A stretch of 42,951 nt of DNA, from the NCBI GenBank assembly GCA_018064565.1, contig JAGHVA010000058.1, positions 1-42,951 of the forward strand. The letters run 5' to 3'. The translations under genes and the position numbers were made by a program. The notes under the pieces are model-generated. The model had not been told where the DNA came from. It made no database searches and saw nothing but the letters and a program-made list of their open reading frames with translations. Below are positions 15,986 through 26,678 of the stretch, in pieces; within the stretch, counting starts at the first letter, position 1, and each line of letters opens with the position of its first letter. The stretch comes from Candidatus Colimorpha onthohippi. GTDB taxonomy: Bacteria > Bacteroidota > Bacteroidia > Bacteroidales > P3.

Positions 15986-18900
15986 CTACCTGATAAGCAG
16001 AACTGTGCCAGTCTCATACTGCCATGCTTTTGTAACAATACTGGTCTGGTAATGCAACCGATAGACATACGCTCCTTGAGGACAGATTTCTCCGTCAAAA
16101 CGACCGTCCCATCCTTCGTTGATGTCAGTAGTATGAAATACCAACTGACCGCGGCGATTGTAGATAAACATCTCGAAGCCATCTATCTGACTGCTTTTTA
16201 CCATGAATCTATTATTCGACGACTCGCCAGGCGTAAACGCATTGGGGACAAACAATACAGGTTTCAAAATCGGAATTTTGGCATAGGCCGTATCACGGCA
16301 ATAGTCTGTATAGACCTCCAATGCTACCGACACTGTATCAGATACTGGATTGACTGTGTAGCGCAGCGATGGACCAACTTCACCTTGCATTACACCATCC
16401 ACATACCAATAACGAGCATATACATTGGGGTTCATATCCATTGCCTCCAAGAGTAGGTCGTCGTACGAAAAATACTCAGGTGTGGTCTTCAGCATTGCTT
16501 TTGGATTCACAATAGGATTGAGTGTGATACTCTTGGACGATGGACACAAAGCGTCATACCGATAGTCAGAATACAAGACATACGTTGTAGTAACCTTAGG
16601 CGAGACAATAATCGTGTCTTCAAATTCCTGACCTACCAAAGATGGATCTTCTGGAGTAGCTGACCACTTGTAATACTTCATATCCGTAGATAATGAAATC
16701 TCATGGAACAACTCCGAACAATTCGCATGTGAGACTAACACATTATTTGCCGAAGGCAACTCTGTCAAAAACAGAACCGTGATGCTGTCGCACCCATGAA
16801 CCGTCTGTAACGAATCATAATAAGTGCCTCCTGAAGCCAACCCTCGACCTCTAAAAATATATCCCATTCCCTCGCACATCGAATCCAATATCTCATCGTA
16901 TGTATTGTAGAACAAACTCAAGTCGAGCGTAACCAAACTATCGCATCCTTTTGTTGTTCGCAACATATATTGAGGACCAGATATAGACGCATCATACGTA
17001 ACTCCATTCAGCCACGTAAACGTATTGCACTCGTTATGGTGGTGCGTGGCAGGTGTAGCGTGATTAACAGTTAATCTTAAATGAATCACACTATCACAAT
17101 TCACAGCATTACGCAATCGTACACTCTCGGAGATAGTTGAGAACAGATAGGTGCTGTCGTTACGCCAAGTAAACGTATCGCAATGCTCTTGCACATCGTT
17201 CGACCAAGAGGTGTCTCGAACTGTAACCGTCATGATAACCATACTATCGCGCAACCCATTCGACGTGCGCAGTAAAACACTATCGACCGACGACTCAAAA
17301 AACGAGACATGATTCCAGACCAATGGTAAAGTGTTGTTACATACCGAACTATCCAAATTAACCAACCTATTAACCACTAAATGCATATACCAAACACTAT
17401 CGCACTGATGGACGCTCAACAGCGAATCAACATAAGTACTATCAATATTATAGGCATGCCCAGCAAAATAAGACCACTGATTCTCAAATATGGTATCATA
17501 CCTATCGTACTCAAAGGTAGGATATTTTTGCAGATGGAATGTCCAGACGCTGTCGCACTGTAGCGAAGAGTTGATATGGCGAATATCGGTACCCGTCTCC
17601 GTATATACATTACCAAAGAAAAATGCCACCGTATCATCACAAATAGTATCAAACCTATGATAATCGTATGTCGGATTGACCGTCAACAACATAGATACCA
17701 CACTATCCGCACCCGTATGCGCCAAGATGGTTCCCTTCATAGCGATTACACCAGATTTACTTTTACCCTCCAGCAACTCATCTGGCAGCGAATCGCTAAC
17801 AAACTCAGCATTATTCCAAATCCAAGGCAACTGATCTGCGCAGATAACCGAGTCGTCTGAGCCTGTTACATTCGGATGAACATACAAATTATATACAATC
17901 ACACTATCACACCGTTTCGCATTTCGGATGATGATGGTAGAGTCAACAATTGTGGTTTTATCGCAGAACGGAACCCCATTAAACACATAACATCCCTCCA
18001 CGAGGGTTTGATTCTCCACAATTGTATCATAAATAGTGGATGAGCTGTTGCCATATACCGTAAGGTTTAACGTTCTTACACTATCGCAACCAAAACGGGA
18101 CGTAGAATCCGAAATATACTGATGAACTCCCACAGCAACACTATTTGCAAGCAAAGTGGTGTCATGCCACTGATAATCCTCTTTCATCCTATTCTCACAT
18201 ACCACACTATCTTCTACCACATGCCATGTTGGATGCACAAAGAGATTGAACACAATATTACTGTCGGCTCCATGAGTGGTCAGGATTTTGATACGTTGCG
18301 AAGATCCTCCCTGCTTCGGGTTACCACCAAACGCATTTGCATTGAACGTAGTAGTATAACCCGCAGTAGTCCATGTATAAGGCAACTCCTGACCGCAAAC
18401 CGTGTCATAGACATTTGTGTCCCGATTCCACCATACATGAAGGTTATAACTTAACAAGCTGTCGCAACCTTTGACATTTTTAAGTTTTATCGTATAGTCT
18501 GTCACCTCTCCCCAATGTGGGATAGTATAACTCGGGTTCTGGTATGCCAGATTGCACGACCCGTCTCTAAAATAAATTCCATTGTGATAATACCCATAGT
18601 AGTAGCCATACCACCAACTGCCATGTTGATCGCTCAAGCGATTCTGAACCACTGTATCATATTCAGCCCCATACGTTACTGCATTAACAGTAAGCTTCAA
18701 TGTAACAATGCTGTCGCAACCATAACGCGCAGTCACCGCCTCATTTCTATAAGTACCGGCCGTCGATAATTTAGCTCCATTAAATGTATATGACTCATTC
18801 TCACATATTGTAACAGGCAACACATAATCATAATGAGGCAATGTATCCACCTTATAAACCAATACACTATCCGCACCCGTCGAAGCCGTAATCGTACGGA

Positions 18901-21049
18901 AATTACGCCCTATACTATTGAACGTGAAACCATGCCAGTCAAGTGGAAAATGATTATAACAAATCTGCGTATCTATCACTGTTGACGAGTTACGTTTCAC
19001 AGCCAAATTGTATATCACAATGCTATCACAACCTTCGTTCTCAATTTGAATACGATAATTTTTAACCTCATCGTTAAATACTTTTTTATACGGTGTTCCC
19101 TGATATATCGTATCGGGCAGATAGTTCTCCAATATAGTATCGTAAATAGTTCTTGTCGGATTCTGAATAGTATGCAGCGTCATGATTACCAAACTATCCG
19201 CCCCATGAATATTTCGCGTCTTGTATTCCTTGGTACCCACACTCGTAAAACGCTGTCCGTTCCATGTGAAAGGCAAATCAGTGGCGCAAATTGATGAGTC
19301 AACACGAACCGTATCGTTACGGTAAACAAATAGATGGTATTTGATAACACTATCGCATCGATTGATATTACCTTTCGCATAGCGTGCCACTCTATAACCA
19401 TCTCCCGTACCATACACATCTTTTGCCGTAAACACTTGATCATAATAAGTCTTGGGCAACTGATTCTGGACAATGGTATCAAACGCCTCTCCCTCCGAAG
19501 TGTCTTTTACACTTAAAATAACCAACACGTTACTATCACAACCGTGTACAGAAGGCAACACACAACTATAACGACCTTCTTCAACTGCCGACATACCATT
19601 ACAATAGGAATACGGATTATTGTTACATATAGTAGGCCGCTGCGTAATATTATAAGTGGGATTTACTTTAAGCGTCAGCGTGATGATGCTATCACAACCG
19701 CTGACGGTAGTGAATTTTTTGGTATATTTCTGAGCTTTTTTGCAAATAGTACCATAAAAATCGTACGTCTCGTTATCGCATATCGCCTCTTCTCTTGAAA
19801 TCGCATAACTCGGAGCCATCACGACAGTCATCTTCAACAAACTATCCGCACCCGTATGCGCCACTAAAATAGCATTCTGCTGACCCTCGCTACGGAATGT
19901 CTGACCGTTCCAACGAAATCCAGACTGCGACTCGAGCACATTTTGGCATACTGTGGAACATGCTTCTGCCGTAACATTCGGATAAATTGTTAGCCCGTAT
20001 GTGATTATGCTATCACATCCTACGGAATTAGGGACAATCACCGTCTGGTTGTTTGCTCCCGAAAGATCCGTGTAAGTATAACCGTTGTAGGTATATGGCA
20101 GCTGGTTTTGTACGATAGACTCTCCCACCGTTTTTGAGCTGCTGTGACGAACCGTGAGATTTAGCGTAATCACACTATCACACCCCACAGCATTCTGCAA
20201 AGACACCTGATCAGTGGTTGATGCCGAATATGTCCTACCAAACGGATTCCATGTATAATTATCACAGACATTCTCTGTTATCGAACTACTTGTCGAATAG
20301 TTGATTCTAAGATGCAATGTCGTGGTAGAATCACAGCCCACCGCATTCGTGGAATGATAAATCGGATTGTCAGACCGTGTATAGGTAGTACCATGCCATG
20401 TGTACTGGTCGCACTGCGTCAGCGAATATTCGTAGGAAGAAGAATAATTGACGACAAGCAACAAGGTTACCGCACTATCACAATTCACCCTATTGGAGAG
20501 ATGCGCCACATCCGTTGTACTCTCCGTATAGGTCATGTTGTTGTTTGGCCAATAGTACTCGTCGCACTGCGGACCAGGATTAAACTGACTTTGAGTACTT
20601 TTTCGGATAGTTAACTCTAATGTTTTGATACTATCACAAATATTTTTAATCGCCCCTTTTAAGGTTTTGTTATACGTGCCTGATACAGTATATGTCTCAC
20701 TTTTACCTGATGTATAATTCCATGTATAACTATCGCATACATCAATCGAAGTGGTTTTACTTGAAGTCTTGTATATGACTACATTATACACTACATGCTC
20801 GTCTTTGCCCGTTGATCCGTATTTCCGGGTAAATTTATATGGTTCACCCGTAGAAGAGGTAAACGTCTTGCCGTTAAAAGACCTTGAGTCACATGCAGTA
20901 TCATAAATTGTAGTGGTATATGCTCCCCCAGAAAAAACGGTAGTCTGAGACATGTGTTCGGTCTGCGACATCACAATATTAGCAAACGATCCGAACAGCA
21001 GCAGCGAAAACAAAGTCCGAAAATCAATATGTTTGAGCCTAATATTCAT
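15986..21049 (-). CDS. Giant repeat surface protein with T9SS type B sorting domain (CHU_C family), copy 1
   Basis: 1687 residues. Signal peptide of about 28 residues ending IVMSQ, then roughly 25 tandem units of 50-80 residues, each ending in a motif like GCDSVITLNLTV or GADSLVIMTLHT, then an Ig-like region and a C-terminal CHU_C/type B domain of about 85 residues: FVPNAFTPGESSNNRF, FEMFIYNRRGQLVF, INEGWDGRFDG, CPQGAYVYRLHY, GTVLLIR. Such domains direct export through the type IX system. Units fall into subtypes: a (CDxYTW...GCDS), b (VQNQLPYTY...GCDS, no first Cys), c (ICxxxLPFxWNG...GADS, no second Cys) and d (ICENExYxFNG...GCDS). The function is unknown; a structural or adhesive surface role is inferred. 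It lies directly downstream of its paralogue. A weak TTACTTTG element precedes it. Confidence 0.88.
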   Translation of the reverse strand: MNIRLKHIDFRTLFSLLLFGSFANIVMSQTEHMSQTTVFSGGAYTTTIYDTACDSRSFNGKTFTSSTGEPYKFTRKYGSTGKDEHVVYNVVIYKTSSKTTSIDVCDSYTWNYTSGKSETYTVSGTYNKTLKGAIKNICDSIKTLELTIRKSTQSQFNPGPQCDEYYWPNNNMTYTESTTDVAHLSNRVNCDSAVTLLLVVNYSSSYEYSLTQCDQYTWHGTTYTRSDNPIYHSTNAVGCDSTTTLHLRINYSTSSSITENVCDNYTWNPFGRTYSASTTDQVSLQNAVGCDSVITLNLTVRHSSSKTVGESIVQNQLPYTYNGYTYTDLSGANNQTVIVPNSVGCDSIITYGLTIYPNVTAEACSTVCQNVLESQSGFRWNGQTFRSEGQQNAILVAHTGADSLLKMTVVMAPSYAISREEAICDNETYDFYGTICKKAQKYTKKFTTVSGCDSIITLTLKVNPTYNITQRPTICNNNPYSYCNGMSAVEEGRYSCVLPSVHGCDSNVLVILSVKDTSEGEAFDTIVQNQLPKTYYDQVFTAKDVYGTGDGYRVARYAKGNINRCDSVIKYHLFVYRNDTVRVDSSICATDLPFTWNGQRFTSVGTKEYKTRNIHGADSLVIMTLHTIQNPTRTIYDTILENYLPDTIYQGTPYKKVFNDEVKNYRIQIENEGCDSIVIYNLAVKRNSSTVIDTQICYNHFPLDWHGFTFNSIGRNFRTITASTGADSVLVYKVDTLPHYDYVLPVTICENESYTFNGAKLSTAGTYRNEAVTARYGCDSIVTLKLTVNAVTYGAEYDTVVQNRLSDQHGSWWYGYYYGYYHNGIYFRDGSCNLAYQNPSYTIPHWGEVTDYTIKLKNVKGCDSLLSYNLHVWWNRDTNVYDTVCGQELPYTWTTAGYTTTFNANAFGGNPKQGGSSQRIKILTTHGADSNIVFNLFVHPTWHVVEDSVVCENRMKEDYQWHDTTLLANSVAVGVHQYISDSTSRFGCDSVRTLNLTVYGNSSSTIYDTIVENQTLVEGCYVFNGVPFCDKTTIVDSTIIIRNAKRCDSVIVYNLYVHPNVTGSDDSVICADQLPWIWNNAEFVSDSLPDELLEGKSKSGVIAMKGTILAHTGADSVVSMLLTVNPTYDYHRFDTICDDTVAFFFGNVYTETGTDIRHINSSLQCDSVWTFHLQKYPTFEYDRYDTIFENQWSYFAGHAYNIDSTYVDSLLSVHQCDSVWYMHLVVNRLVNLDSSVCNNTLPLVWNHVSFFESSVDSVLLRTSNGLRDSMVIMTVTVRDTSWSNDVQEHCDTFTWRNDSTYLFSTISESVRLRNAVNCDSVIHLRLTVNHATPATHHHNECNTFTWLNGVTYDASISGPQYMLRTTKGCDSLVTLDLSLFYNTYDEILDSMCEGMGYIFRGRGLASGGTYYDSLQTVHGCDSITVLFLTELPSANNVLVSHANCSELFHEISLSTDMKYYKWSATPEDPSLVGQEFEDTIIVSPKVTTTYVLYSDYRYDALCPSSKSITLNPIVNPKAMLKTTPEYFSYDDLLLEAMDMNPNVYARYWYVDGVMQGEVGPSLRYTVNPVSDTVSVALEVYTDYCRDTAYAKIPILKPVLFVPNAFTPGESSNNRFMVKSSQIDGFEMFIYNRRGQLVFHTTDINEGWDGRFDGEICPQGAYVYRLHYQTSIVTKAWQYETGTVLLIR

Positions 21050-21107
21050 AGGATTATCAAAATTAGCAAAGTAAGTATGTACAAATCTATGATTTCAATA
21101 TATAAAC

Positions 21108-24100
21108 CTATCTTAACAACATTATAGTACCTGTAACCTCTTGATAGGAATCTGGCTTGGCAATATCTCGATATCGAATGGTATAGATATACGATCCCTG
21201 CGCACAGAACACATCATTATGCTTGCCATCCCATCCTTGATTGATATCTCTTGTCTTGAATACCAACTGACCTGAACGATTGTAGATATACATCTCAAAT
21301 TCCAAGATACCTACACCTTTTGCCATAAACACGTTGTTAGTTGACAGATATGGTGTAAACGCATTAGGCAAATATAACGTAGGTTTGCGCATCGGTATAA
21401 CCGAATAAGCCGAATCTCTGCATAATCCGTTGTCAACTTCCAGCATTACCTTGACCGAATCCAACGACTCATTAGCCAGATAACGATACACACTATTATG
21501 CTCCCCATTCTGCATAAAATCGTTGATGTACCAATTGCGAACCTCGTATTGCTCACCAATATCATAAGCCTCTACCCATAAGTTATCATACGACAGATAC
21601 TCTGGAGAAGTACGTATTACCGCCTTAGGCAGCGACAACGGCATAAAACTAATTGAGGAACTGGCTGGACAACGAGGAGACTCAACATAATCTGCATACA
21701 TGTAATACGTTGTAGGCTGACTGGGCTTGACTCTTATGCGACTGTTAAACTCTTGATTCAACAACGAAGAGTCAACGGGTACTGACGACCACTTGAAATA
21801 ATCCACATCCGTTGAAACCGTAAGTTCATACGTTGAGTCGGCACAATACTTGGTTGACATAATCTCAATCAGCGGTGTGGGCAATTCCGTCAAATGCAAC
21901 ACAGTGATACTGTCGCAACCCTCTATCGTGTATAACGAATCGAAATACGTACCAGCACGTGTCAACCATCTGCCTCGGAAATTGTATCGATGTCCCAAAC
22001 ATACAGAATCCGAATACTCATGATATGTGGAATATGGGACATGCAAATCCAATGTTACCAAACTATCGCATCCATGTATGGTCTTGAACAATTTTTGCGG
22101 ACCATAGATAGTACTCGTATAGGTATGGCCATCGACCCATGTATGTGAATTACATTTTATCAAGTGGTCGCCTGTCTCTACTGAATAATACACCACCAAA
22201 TCCAGATGCACCACACTATCACAACCAACGCTATTGGTAAACATACGGTATGGTTTCGTTGTGGAAACGGTATATGTCAAACCGTTATCCCATGTATAGA
22301 CATCACAGACCTCGTGATGATCGTAAATAGCCGACGTATCCAGGATTGTGATATCTAAAACCAATAGGCTGTCAGCACCACGAGATCCCTCAAGGACAAC
22401 GGTGTCAACCATTGTTTGACGATAGCTATTTGTGTGCCACTCAAACGGCACATGATTGTTACATACCAACGTGTCGAAAAATGTAACCTGGTTGACCCAT
22501 AAGTGCATTGTGGTCAAACTATCGCAATGATGAATGCTCTTGGTCCCATAAAAATAATCGCCAATTTCAAAACAGTCGTAAGGTCCAAACACATACGGAT
22601 TGACTGGACTATAAATGCCATACATAGCCGCCTTATCCACCTGTGTGCTATAATACGCAGTATCGTAATACTCATCATTATACAAACGGTAAATACGCAA
22701 CAAGATAGACGACACACTGTCGCATCCTAAATAAGACCTTAACGTATCATCATAACGGAAGGTTTTATCGGTGGTTGGCGATGAAAATTGGAAAGTGGTG
22801 TCGTTGAAGTGAAACGTTTGATCGGCACATATGGTGTCGTAAAATACGGTATCAAAAGTCGGATTCACATGCACATGCATTGTCAATGTACTATCAGCAT
22901 CAGTCGATGCGATAAGCTTTACTTGCTGTGCAATATCGCCACTCCGGAAAGATTCTGATGGCAACGAAGCTGCATAAAATGTCTTTCCGTTCCATACAAA
23001 CGGCAGTTGACTATAACAGATTGTGTCGAAAGCATCGGCAAAGACGTTACGCCGAATACGCAATGAATACGTTACAGCACTATCACACCCATATATATTT
23101 TGGATGTGTATCAGCGAATCCACAATATCGTCCTCAAAAATATAGCCATGGTAGTTATATGGAAGGCTATTCTCAACTACACTCTCAAGAACGACTCCTT
23201 CTGTATTTGCGCGAGGAGTTAGGTTAAGCCGCATGATACTATCGCAGCCATACATCGACACTGAATCACCTACATAATCTTTAGGCAAAGATCCTTCTGG
23301 GGGCATGATACTTTTGTGCCGCCAAACCAATGGAATATCTTTGGACGCCAGACAGCTGTTTAATGTGTCGTATTGCGCATATTCAGGATGAACGGTTAGA
23401 CGCATCGTCAGCAAACTATCAGCACCTGCTGCTGTATGAAGCAACACAATCGTATCAATCCTCCCCGCCTGGGTAGCAAAACTGGATTCAGGGTCTTGCC
23501 GGAGACTATCAGCCACAAAACGCACATTATTCCACACATACGGCAACTGAGAGTAACAAATCTCTCTATCCGCGGTAGCTCGGACATTGGGATGCAACAC
23601 CAACGTGTAATGCACATTGCTGTCGCAATAGGGTTTTGCCGCACGACTGCCAACCACATCTTCTACTACAGTATCGCCCAACATGAAATCCGACAGCCTG
23701 AACGTCCTTGACAAAAAGGTATATGGCAACTGATTTTCCACTACCGACTGTTCGATTGTGTCAAACCGAGGTGTATCAACCACAAGCCTTAGGCGAACCA
23801 CACTATCGCAACTATACGATGCAGTATGCAAACTATCTGACCAAAACACTGATGTATCAAAATCATGAGCAGCAAAACGAACTACAGTCCCCTTGCAAAC
23901 AGCACTATCTATCACATAGTCATACGCAGGGTACGTATGCATCCTGAGCACAAGGACACTGTCTTCGCCTCCACTCGCTGTATGCCTATCATACAACGTA
24001 CCTTTTTGTTGAAACTCAACACCTCTCCATGTAAATGGGAAAAGATTCTCACAAATAAAAGTATCTACTGGAAACTGCTGATTCCACCTGACATTCACCG

Positions 24101-26027
24101 TATAATCAATGATACTATCACAATTATTTGCGTTGGCTATAATCACCTTTGTATGAGAGATGCTATCCTCAAACCGATGCCCGTGGAACGTAAATCCCAA
24201 TCCATTCTCCACCACCGTAGTATCCTTAACACTATACGTATTCTGTTTGATTTTTAGACGCATCAAGACAATACTATCTGCTACCGTATCGTGGTATGAC
24301 ACCGTTGAAAACAACGTCTGAGTCTGCTCACCCTGTTCCGAAAAGACTTTACCGTTCCATGTAAACGGAATACTATTTTCACAAATGGAGGAATCAACAG
24401 TCACACGGATATTGGGAATCACTTTTAGATTGTACTGAATCAAACTATCACAACCCGCAGCGTTTTTGATTTTTACTGCCGTATTACTAAACCCGCTAAG
24501 ATCTCTGCATATCTTACCATTATAATTATACGGCAAACTGGTCTCTACGATAGTGTCATATACTGTACTCATTGTTGATGACGAAATCCGGAGTTTGAGG
24601 TGAGTAATACTATCACAATCATACACTTTGGTTTTTTTTCTATCCTCATCCTCGTAGGTTCCTGCATTTTTATAGGTAGTCTCGTTAAATGTGTATTGAC
24701 TTGGCTTGCAGATGCCCGTATCGATTGTATTGTTGTACGATGGATGGATATGAAGCGTCAGTGCCACAGTACTATCCGCTCCTGTAGAGGCACCCCCAAT
24801 TATTACATGACGCAGGGTAGTGTCTTCCCTATCTGCTGGGAAAGCATCCTCGAACGAATATTCATACCATACAAACGGCACTTCGTTGTCACACACATTG
24901 GAATCCGTATAACCCGTAACATTCCACGATACATGCAACGTAAAACTCACAACGCTATCGCACCCTGCCGCATTCAAAGAGTCAATCCGGCAATTTGTAA
25001 CCTCTCCATGAAACGTGGTATCAAAAAAATCAAATGGCAAGAAACGTTCTGGCACTGTCTTGGTAATCGTACTTGACGTATTATTGCGCAATCTCAAATT
25101 AAGAATCATTGATGAGTCGCACATATTCCTATTCATCAAACTCAATGTATCGTGCGCACTGCCGGAATATTTCTGACCATTATACGACCATACATAGTAC
25201 TCATCCACACATGTGTCAACATTGTCCCGAATGGTATCCGTGCTGAATATATCCAGATGCAGCACTCTCAAGGAATCACAGTTCTCGGCATTGGCCTCCG
25301 AATGCACAACCGAGTCGGTCGTTGAAACGGTATAAACACTATCGTTCCAATCCCAATAATACCTATCGCAACCACGATCATACCCCTCGCTACGCGACTT
25401 ATGACGAATCGTAAGGTTTAGCGTACTATACTTTTTGCAGACGCCATCAGTTCCGGTAACTATCTTTGTCTCTGTACTTTCTGTATAGGTACTATCCGAT
25501 AACGGCCAATAATATTCATCACACTTGCTTTCCTCAATAAGCTTATTCGACGACTCGACAATTGTAAGATTCAACGTTCTAATACTATCACATTGCATAG
25601 CATTTTTACCTACCATCTTCACGATCGTAGAGGTAGTACTACTATACAATACCGTATCCCCAACCCATTCAAAAGAATCACAAGCAACTTCTACATCCTC
25701 AACACGACTATTAGTCCGCAAATACAACCGCAAAGTAATCACTGAGTCATAATACTTACCGTTTTTGTAAATTGTTTCTGTGATTTCATCATCTATAACT
25801 TTAACGCCTCCGTCATTGTTAGGATTTGAATAAGGCTTTCCTAAACAAGAATACGTCACACAAGCAGTATCCACAACACTCGTTCTAAACGTTCCTTCCA
25901 CACCTTGTCTTGGAGATACAGGATCAAATGTTGTGATTATCGTCGGCACCCATTGCGCTTGCACTACCGATGAAAACAAGAAAAACAAAGTAAGAAATGC
26001 CCACTTACGATTTTTTCCAAACTTCAT
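21108..26027 (-). CDS. Giant repeat surface protein with T9SS type B sorting domain (CHU_C family), copy 2
   Basis: A paralogue of the next gene downstream. The best start is the ATG at 26027 (MKFGKNRKWAFLTLFFLFSSVVQAQ, a clear signal peptide); the frame is open ten codons further, to 26057. About 24 units of the same a/b/c/d subtypes follow (for example VACDSFEWVGD, VVENQLPYTFLSRTF, ICYSQLPFVWNGKTF...DADS). The C-terminus is a CHU_C type B domain: YLPNAFTPYLSTNNVF, FEMYIYNRSGQLVFKT, INQGWDGKHND, CAQGSYIYTIRY, GTIMLLR. It is separated from copy 1 by 58 bases and probably cotranscribed from the promoter near 26130. The role is unknown; surface exposure through T9SS is inferred from the sorting domain. 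Confidence 0.88.
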   Translation of the reverse strand: MKFGKNRKWAFLTLFFLFSSVVQAQWVPTIITTFDPVSPRQGVEGTFRTSVVDTACVTYSCLGKPYSNPNNDGGVKVIDDEITETIYKNGKYYDSVITLRLYLRTNSRVEDVEVACDSFEWVGDTVLYSSTTSTIVKMVGKNAMQCDSIRTLNLTIVESSNKLIEESKCDEYYWPLSDSTYTESTETKIVTGTDGVCKKYSTLNLTIRHKSRSEGYDRGCDRYYWDWNDSVYTVSTTDSVVHSEANAENCDSLRVLHLDIFSTDTIRDNVDTCVDEYYVWSYNGQKYSGSAHDTLSLMNRNMCDSSMILNLRLRNNTSSTITKTVPERFLPFDFFDTTFHGEVTNCRIDSLNAAGCDSVVSFTLHVSWNVTGYTDSNVCDNEVPFVWYEYSFEDAFPADREDTTLRHVIIGGASTGADSTVALTLHIHPSYNNTIDTGICKPSQYTFNETTYKNAGTYEDEDRKKTKVYDCDSITHLKLRISSSTMSTVYDTIVETSLPYNYNGKICRDLSGFSNTAVKIKNAAGCDSLIQYNLKVIPNIRVTVDSSICENSIPFTWNGKVFSEQGEQTQTLFSTVSYHDTVADSIVLMRLKIKQNTYSVKDTTVVENGLGFTFHGHRFEDSISHTKVIIANANNCDSIIDYTVNVRWNQQFPVDTFICENLFPFTWRGVEFQQKGTLYDRHTASGGEDSVLVLRMHTYPAYDYVIDSAVCKGTVVRFAAHDFDTSVFWSDSLHTASYSCDSVVRLRLVVDTPRFDTIEQSVVENQLPYTFLSRTFRLSDFMLGDTVVEDVVGSRAAKPYCDSNVHYTLVLHPNVRATADREICYSQLPYVWNNVRFVADSLRQDPESSFATQAGRIDTIVLLHTAAGADSLLTMRLTVHPEYAQYDTLNSCLASKDIPLVWRHKSIMPPEGSLPKDYVGDSVSMYGCDSIMRLNLTPRANTEGVVLESVVENSLPYNYHGYIFEDDIVDSLIHIQNIYGCDSAVTYSLRIRRNVFADAFDTICYSQLPFVWNGKTFYAASLPSESFRSGDIAQQVKLIASTDADSTLTMHVHVNPTFDTVFYDTICADQTFHFNDTTFQFSSPTTDKTFRYDDTLRSYLGCDSVSSILLRIYRLYNDEYYDTAYYSTQVDKAAMYGIYSPVNPYVFGPYDCFEIGDYFYGTKSIHHCDSLTTMHLWVNQVTFFDTLVCNNHVPFEWHTNSYRQTMVDTVVLEGSRGADSLLVLDITILDTSAIYDHHEVCDVYTWDNGLTYTVSTTKPYRMFTNSVGCDSVVHLDLVVYYSVETGDHLIKCNSHTWVDGHTYTSTIYGPQKLFKTIHGCDSLVTLDLHVPYSTYHEYSDSVCLGHRYNFRGRWLTRAGTYFDSLYTIEGCDSITVLHLTELPTPLIEIMSTKYCADSTYELTVSTDVDYFKWSSVPVDSSLLNQEFNSRIRVKPSQPTTYYMYADYVESPRCPASSSISFMPLSLPKAVIRTSPEYLSYDNLWVEAYDIGEQYEVRNWYINDFMQNGEHNSVYRYLANESLDSVKVMLEVDNGLCRDSAYSVIPMRKPTLYLPNAFTPYLSTNNVFMAKGVGILEFEMYIYNRSGQLVFKTRDINQGWDGKHNDVFCAQGSYIYTIRYRDIAKPDSYQEVTGTIMLLR

Positions 26028-26127
26028 GATATACAGATTACGGCTATTCATAAACAACTATAACACAAAAGGTCACACTCTATCTTAGAAGTGACTATTA
26101 AGACAATAAGTACAATAACTCAATCTG

Positions 26128-26135
26128 CAAAAATA
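26128..26135 (-). promoter_or_regulatory. Putative promoter of the giant repeat protein genes
   Basis: On the minus strand TATTTTTG fits TAnnTTTG, followed by GCAG. It predicts a leader of about 95 bases before the ATG at 26027. No convincing -33 box is present. Confidence 0.45.
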
Positions 26136-26203
26136 CACTTTTTTTTCGTTACGGATAGCACAAAAAACAATATATCATAAAATTCGTATTTATTTTGCTT
26201 GAC

Positions 26204-26237
26204 AAAAAAAAGACCACCTGCACTAATACAGATGGTC
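26204..26237 (-). terminator. Rho-independent terminator after greA-HIT
   Basis: On the minus strand GACCATCTG (26237 to 26229) pairs with CAGGTGGTC (26220 to 26212), nine pairs including one G-U, then a run of eight T (26211 to 26204). It lies 24 bases past the HIT gene stop. Confidence 0.9.
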
Positions 26238-26260
26238 AATTATACATGACGATAACAAAA

Positions 26261-26656
26261 TCACTCCATCATTTGGGCGATTGTGTCAGCGATTGAACGC
26301 ATCTCTGATTCATCAAGCGACAAATGATTTCCATTGAAGTTCAACTCGTTGCCAACATACAGCGGCACAAGATGGATATGTGCGTGAGGAACATCAATTC
26401 CTACTACCGCCACAGAGACTCTTTTACACGGCAATGCTTTCTTGATTGCAAATGCTACTCGTTTTGCGAAAAGCTGCAAATCAACATACTCATCGTCTGT
26501 TAAATCAAAAATATAATCCACCTCTTTTTTAGGGACGCAAAGTACATGACCTTTGGAAAGTGGATTGATATCTAAAAACGCATAACAGGTGTCGGTCTCA
26601 GCCACCTTATACGAAGGAATTTCTCCTGCAATAATTCTTGAAAATATAGAAGGCAT
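26261..26656 (-). CDS. HIT family protein (histidine-triad nucleotide hydrolase)
   Basis: A 131-residue histidine-triad protein. It opens MPSIFSRIIAGEIPSYKVAE and carries DINPLSKGHVLCVPKKEV and the active-site triad HAHIHLVPL, whose middle histidine forms the nucleotidyl intermediate. Members hydrolyse AMP-linked small molecules such as adenosine phosphoramidates in the cytoplasm. It follows greA by 22 bases and shares its terminator. Confidence 0.95.
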   Translation of the reverse strand: MPSIFSRIIAGEIPSYKVAETDTCYAFLDINPLSKGHVLCVPKKEVDYIFDLTDDEYVDLQLFAKRVAFAIKKALPCKRVSVAVVGIDVPHAHIHLVPLYVGNELNFNGNHLSLDESEMRSIADTIAQMME

Positions 26657-26678
26657 ATCTGATGTGATTTACTAATTG

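Noticed and set aside
16000-26000. Regularly spaced short DNA repeats (CTATCGCA-like) that could suggest a CRISPR or satellite array
   Set aside because: They are degenerate, in frame, and encode the CDS/ADS repeat motif of the two giant proteins; unit lengths vary and there are no spacers.
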